Source: Cellulomonas sp. (GTDB lineage Bacteria; Actinomycetota; Actinomycetes; Actinomycetales; Cellulomonadaceae). From it: DNA of 7,708 nt. A program made the position numbers and the translations under genes. Position 1 is the first letter of the stretch. Every line of letters begins with the position of its first letter. The DNA lies in the NCBI GenBank assembly GCA_027451305.1, contig DAIDJQ010000084.1, forward strand, positions 1-7,708, read 5' to 3'. Positions 5,449 through 7,708 of the stretch are shown one piece after another. The notes beneath the pieces were generated by a model. It was not told the origin of the DNA. It ran no database searches and worked only from the letters and a program-made list of their open reading frames with translations.

Positions 5449-6234
5449 ATGCCCGATCCGTACCCTATGCGTGACGTGGAGCTGCTGCTGGTCGGTGGCC
5501 CGACGCTGCTGCTGCGTCTCGCCGGTGTCACCTTCCTCACCGATCCCACGTTCAGCGCGCCCGGCAGCTACCCGAGCACGGTGACGCTGACGAAGCTGAC
5601 CGGCCCCGCGGTGCGGCCCGACGAGCTCGGCCCGCTCGACGCGGTGCTGCTGTCGCACGACCAGCACGCCGACAACCTGGACCCGGCAGGCCGCGAGCTG
5701 CTCGGCCGCGTGCCGACGGTGCTGTCGACCCCCGCCGCGGCGGGGCGCATCGACGGCGTCACGGGGCTGGCGCCGTGGCAGCAGGTGACTGTCGGCCCCG
5801 TGACGGTGACGGCGGTGCCGGCCCGGCACGGTCCGGTGGGGGCCGAGGCGTCGTCCGGCCCGGTGACGGGCTTCCTGCTCACCGGCGCCGACGCGCCGAC
5901 GGTGTACGTCGCGGGGGACAACGCCGGCGTCGACGTCGTGGCCCAGATCGCGGCGCGGGTGGGGCCGGTCGACCTGGCCGTGCTGTTCGTCGGTGCGGCG
6001 AACGTCGGGCGGTTCGGCGACGAGCCCATGACCCTGTCCGGCGAGCGCGCCGTGCAGGCCGCCACGCTGCTTGACGCGGCGGTCGTCGTGCCGGTCCACG
6101 CCGAGGGGTGGGCCCACTTCACGGAAGGCGTGCCGGACGTGGTCGCGGCGTTCCGGGACGCAGGTCTCGGCGATCGGCTCCGCGTCCTGGTGCCCGGCCG
6201 GCGGGAGTCCGTCCGGCTCGCCGGCGCCCACTGA
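5449..6234 (+). CDS. Metallo-beta-lactamase-fold hydrolase (UlaG-like)
   Basis: The 261-residue product has the metallo-beta-lactamase fold of the UlaG-like group: an early strand leading to FLTDPTF (Asp32), the metal-motif region LLSHDQHADNLD (68-78), PARHG (His127), VYVAGDNAG (Asp157) and VPVHAEGWAHF (His217). These correspond to the usual metal-ligand positions. The first motif is not a canonical HxHxDH: Asp71 and Asn76 stand where two His are expected, or His70 is shifted by an inserted residue. It is a soluble cytoplasmic protein with no signal peptide. Many such proteins are annotated as Zn-dependent hydrolases of unknown substrate. The ATG at 5449 has no ribosome-binding site; an in-frame ATG at 5467 is an alternative start that keeps the whole domain. 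It is divergent from the ABC unit and stands alone. Confidence 0.88.
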   Translation: MPDPYPMRDVELLLVGGPTLLLRLAGVTFLTDPTFSAPGSYPSTVTLTKLTGPAVRPDELGPLDAVLLSHDQHADNLDPAGRELLGRVPTVLSTPAAAGRIDGVTGLAPWQQVTVGPVTVTAVPARHGPVGAEASSGPVTGFLLTGADAPTVYVAGDNAGVDVVAQIAARVGPVDLAVLFVGAANVGRFGDEPMTLSGERAVQAATLLDAAVVVPVHAEGWAHFTEGVPDVVAAFRDAGLGDRLRVLVPGRRESVRLAGAH

Positions 6235-6258
6235 TCCGCGCACGCCCGTTGGTCCACG

Positions 6259-6270
6259 CCCGCCGGCGGG
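6259..6270 (+). terminator. Weak hairpin after the hydrolase gene
   Basis: CCCGCCGGCGGG is a perfect 12-bp palindrome 24 bases after the hydrolase stop. No T-run follows, and a usable hairpin would have only a short stem, so termination here is a guess based mainly on position. Confidence 0.22.
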
Positions 6271-6355
6271 GTGTCTCGCGTGCCTGACCAGGGTGGCGGC
6301 GACGCCTGAGTCGCGGTCGGTGCGGCCGCGGTGATCGACGTCCAGGAACGGCCAG

Positions 6356-6361
6356 TACGCT
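6356..6361 (+). promoter_or_regulatory. Possible -10 box upstream of the radical SAM gene
   Basis: TACGCT fits the TAnnnT pattern of actinobacterial housekeeping promoters and lies about 100 bases before the radical SAM start. A loose -35 candidate (GTGATC, 6331-6336) is 19 bases upstream, longer than optimal. It is the best candidate I can see in the 224-bp gap, but evidence is thin. Confidence 0.25.
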
Positions 6362-6367
6362 GCCGAG

Positions 6368-6382
6368 GGTCCCCGCGGGACC
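6368..6382. repeat. Palindrome in the radical SAM leader
   Basis: GGTCCC and GGGACC form a perfect 6-bp inverted repeat around CGC. It lies seven bases after the candidate -10 box, at about the expected transcription start, a position suited to an operator. No regulator is identified. Confidence 0.35.
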
Positions 6383-6458
6383 GGTGGCCACGATCCGCAC
6401 GACGAGCAGAACCGCCCCGCGGAGGGTTCTCGCACGTCGTCGGAAGGACGGTGCCTCG

Positions 6459-7586
6459 ATGCAGCACGCCGCCGGGATCGGCTCGGTCAAGCCTGTCGAG
6501 TGGGCGTACGACGCCACCCCGATGATCGTCTACTGGGAGCTGACCACGGCCTGTGCCCTGGCGTGCCGGCACTGCCGCGCCACGGCCCAGCCGGAACCCG
6601 CTCCTGGCGAGCTCTCGCACGGCGAGGCGCTGCAGGTGCTGGACCAGATCGTGGCCTTCGGCCAGCCCGCGCCGCACGTCATCTTCACCGGCGGCGACCC
6701 GATGCGGCGTGCCGACCTGGACGACCTCATCCGGGAGGCGGGGCGGCGCGGCCTGGGCGTCTCGTTGGCGCCCGCGGTCACGCCCCTGCTGTCCAGGCAG
6801 CGCCTGGCGGACCTCAAGGAGCTCGGCGTGCAGGCCGTCTCGCTCTCCCTGGACGGTTCGACGGCCGCGCGCCACGACGGCATCCGCCAGGTCGACGGCA
6901 CCTTCGACGCGACTGTGCAGGCGCTCGCCGACGCCAACGCGGTCGGAGTCCCCGTGCAGGTCAACACCTTGGTCACGGACGAGACCGCGACCGATCTCGA
7001 GGCCGTCTACGAGCTGCTCACGCACTACGACGTGATGCAGTGGAGCCTCTTCTTCCTCATCTCCGTGGGGCGCGGCGCCCAGCTGCGGGAGCTCAGCCCG
7101 GGCGATGCCGAGCGCACGCTCATCACGTGGGGCCAGATCGCCCGCACCGCGCCGTTCCGGATCAAGACCACCGAGGCCATGCAGTACCGGCGGATCAGCG
7201 CCCAGGCCATGCTGCGGGCCGGCCGGACCCGCGAGGAGATCGAGTCCGGCCCGAGCGCGCGTGGGTTCGGTATCCGCGACGGCAACGGCATCGTCTTCAT
7301 CTCGCACACCGGGGAGGTCACGCCCTCCGGGTTCCTTCCGCTGTCGGTCGGCAACGTCAAGGAGCGCTCGCTCGTCGAGCTCTACCGCGACACCGAGCTG
7401 ATGCGAGCGCTGCGCCGTCCGGAGGGGTTCGCCGGCCGGTGCGGGGTCTGCGAGTTCAACCGCTGGTGCGGCGGCTCCCGCGCGCGTGCCTACGCCTGGA
7501 CCCAGGACCCGCTGGGCTCCGACCCGCTGTGCCCCTACGTGCCCGCCGCCATGCGTGGGCACGGTCGCGACGTGGGGGCGGCCTGA
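6459..7586 (+). CDS. Radical SAM/SPASM protein, NirJ/Ahb-like (TIGR04053-type)
   Basis: The 375-residue product is a radical SAM enzyme. It has the [4Fe-4S]/SAM motif CALACRHC (Cys32, Cys36, Cys39), the SAM-binding TGGDP (77-81) and a barrel region with VSLSLDGST (127-135). The C-terminal SPASM-like part is short, with four cysteines (328, 331, 337, 358) in GRCGVCEFNRWCGGSRARAYAWTQDPLGSDPLC, matching what I know of TIGR04053 and the haem-modifying NirJ/AhbC/AhbD group. It has GEVTPSGF where larger SPASM proteins carry Cys, so it probably holds only one auxiliary cluster. Its likely role is in tetrapyrrole or haem metabolism, or in modification of an unknown substrate. The ATG at 6459 is chosen because GGAAGGA lies about ten bases upstream; the frame is open to an ATG at 6384 with no supporting site. 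A downstream FAD oxidase gene starts within four bases of its stop. Confidence 0.92.
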   Translation: MQHAAGIGSVKPVEWAYDATPMIVYWELTTACALACRHCRATAQPEPAPGELSHGEALQVLDQIVAFGQPAPHVIFTGGDPMRRADLDDLIREAGRRGLGVSLAPAVTPLLSRQRLADLKELGVQAVSLSLDGSTAARHDGIRQVDGTFDATVQALADANAVGVPVQVNTLVTDETATDLEAVYELLTHYDVMQWSLFFLISVGRGAQLRELSPGDAERTLITWGQIARTAPFRIKTTEAMQYRRISAQAMLRAGRTREEIESGPSARGFGIRDGNGIVFISHTGEVTPSGFLPLSVGNVKERSLVELYRDTELMRALRRPEGFAGRCGVCEFNRWCGGSRARAYAWTQDPLGSDPLCPYVPAAMRGHGRDVGAA

Positions 7587-7589
7587 GTG

Positions 7590-7708
7590 ATGGCCGTTCC
7601 CGAGCGAACCTCCGCGACGGAGCCGACGGCCCGGTCCGGTCCGGCGCCCCGGCTGGTGGTCGTGGGGGCGGGGATCACGGGCCTGGCGGCCGCGTGGCAG
7701 GGTGTGCA
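7590..7708 (+). CDS. FAD-dependent amine/protoporphyrinogen-type oxidase (5' part only)
   Basis: Only 39 codons are visible before the window ends. After a polar start (MAVPERTSATEPTARSGPAP) comes RLVVVGAGITGLAAAW, a dinucleotide-binding strand-turn-helix (GxGxxG) typical of FAD-dependent amine-oxidase-fold enzymes. This fold includes protoporphyrinogen/coproporphyrinogen oxidase (HemY/CgoX), phytoene desaturases and monoamine oxidases. The NirJ/Ahb-like neighbour favours a haem-branch oxidase, but the visible part cannot separate these. The ATG at 7590 is three bases after the radical SAM stop; an adjacent in-frame GTG at 7587 is an alternative. The spacing indicates one operon. Confidence 0.75.
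   Translation, partial: MAVPERTSATEPTARSGPAPRLVVVGAGITGLAAAWQGV

Noticed and set aside
6235..6458. Search for a riboswitch or small precursor peptide before the radical SAM gene
   Set aside because: No conserved riboswitch core or short frame with a ribosome-binding site was recognisable; only a weak promoter candidate and palindromes are visible.
5568..7562. Very long minus-strand frame (664 codons) opposite the hydrolase and radical SAM genes
   Set aside because: It has no recognisable domain or ribosome-binding site, and it is antisense to two genes with intact catalytic motifs. High GC leaves antisense frames open.
3493..7586. Idea that the ABC unit exports the product of the radical SAM enzyme as one system
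   Set aside because: The two units are on opposite strands with an unrelated hydrolase between them, and there is no precursor peptide or shared control element. The only link is the CcmA-like Q-loop, which is too little.

Overview
This is a high-GC window whose genes end almost every codon in G or C. The protein types point to a mesophilic actinobacterium (Actinomycetota): small OmpR-type two-component genes, a radical SAM/SPASM protein of the NirJ/Ahb-like type next to an FAD oxidase, and possible leaderless initiation. A Cellulomonas-like member of the Micrococcales would fit, but that is only an impression; the sequence does not fix the genus.

Layout. Positions 1-5332 are read on the minus strand and 5449-7708 on the plus strand, with a divergent intergenic region at 5333-5448. 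From left to right: (1) a response regulator cut by the window edge; (2) an intact membrane histidine kinase; (3) about 600 bp of two-component debris, namely a response-regulator stub overlapping the kinase start and, further upstream, an orphan C-terminal tail of another histidine kinase; (4) a dedA-family gene and a PAP2 phosphatase gene, overlapping by 4 bp; (5) an ABC transporter unit of small membrane protein, ATPase and permease, each joined to the next by a 4-bp stop/start overlap; (6) divergently, a metallo-beta-lactamase-fold hydrolase; (7) a radical SAM/SPASM gene closely followed by the start of an FAD-dependent oxidase.

How the genes may work together. The PAP2 and DedA proteins form a plausible envelope lipid-carrier pair (pyrophosphate removal plus lipid transport across the membrane). 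The ABC unit is probably an exporter of unknown substrate with a co-translated single-span partner. The radical SAM protein and oxidase resemble haem/tetrapyrrole-branch enzymes and probably start an operon that runs off the right edge. The kinase probably now signals to the downstream regulator at the left edge, because the regulator that would normally precede it is reduced to a stub.

I found no RNA genes, CRISPR arrays, insertion sequences or phage genes. The parts most worth a second look are the decayed two-component region, the small-protein/ABC unit, and the atypical metal-site residues in the hydrolase. None of these proves a new system.
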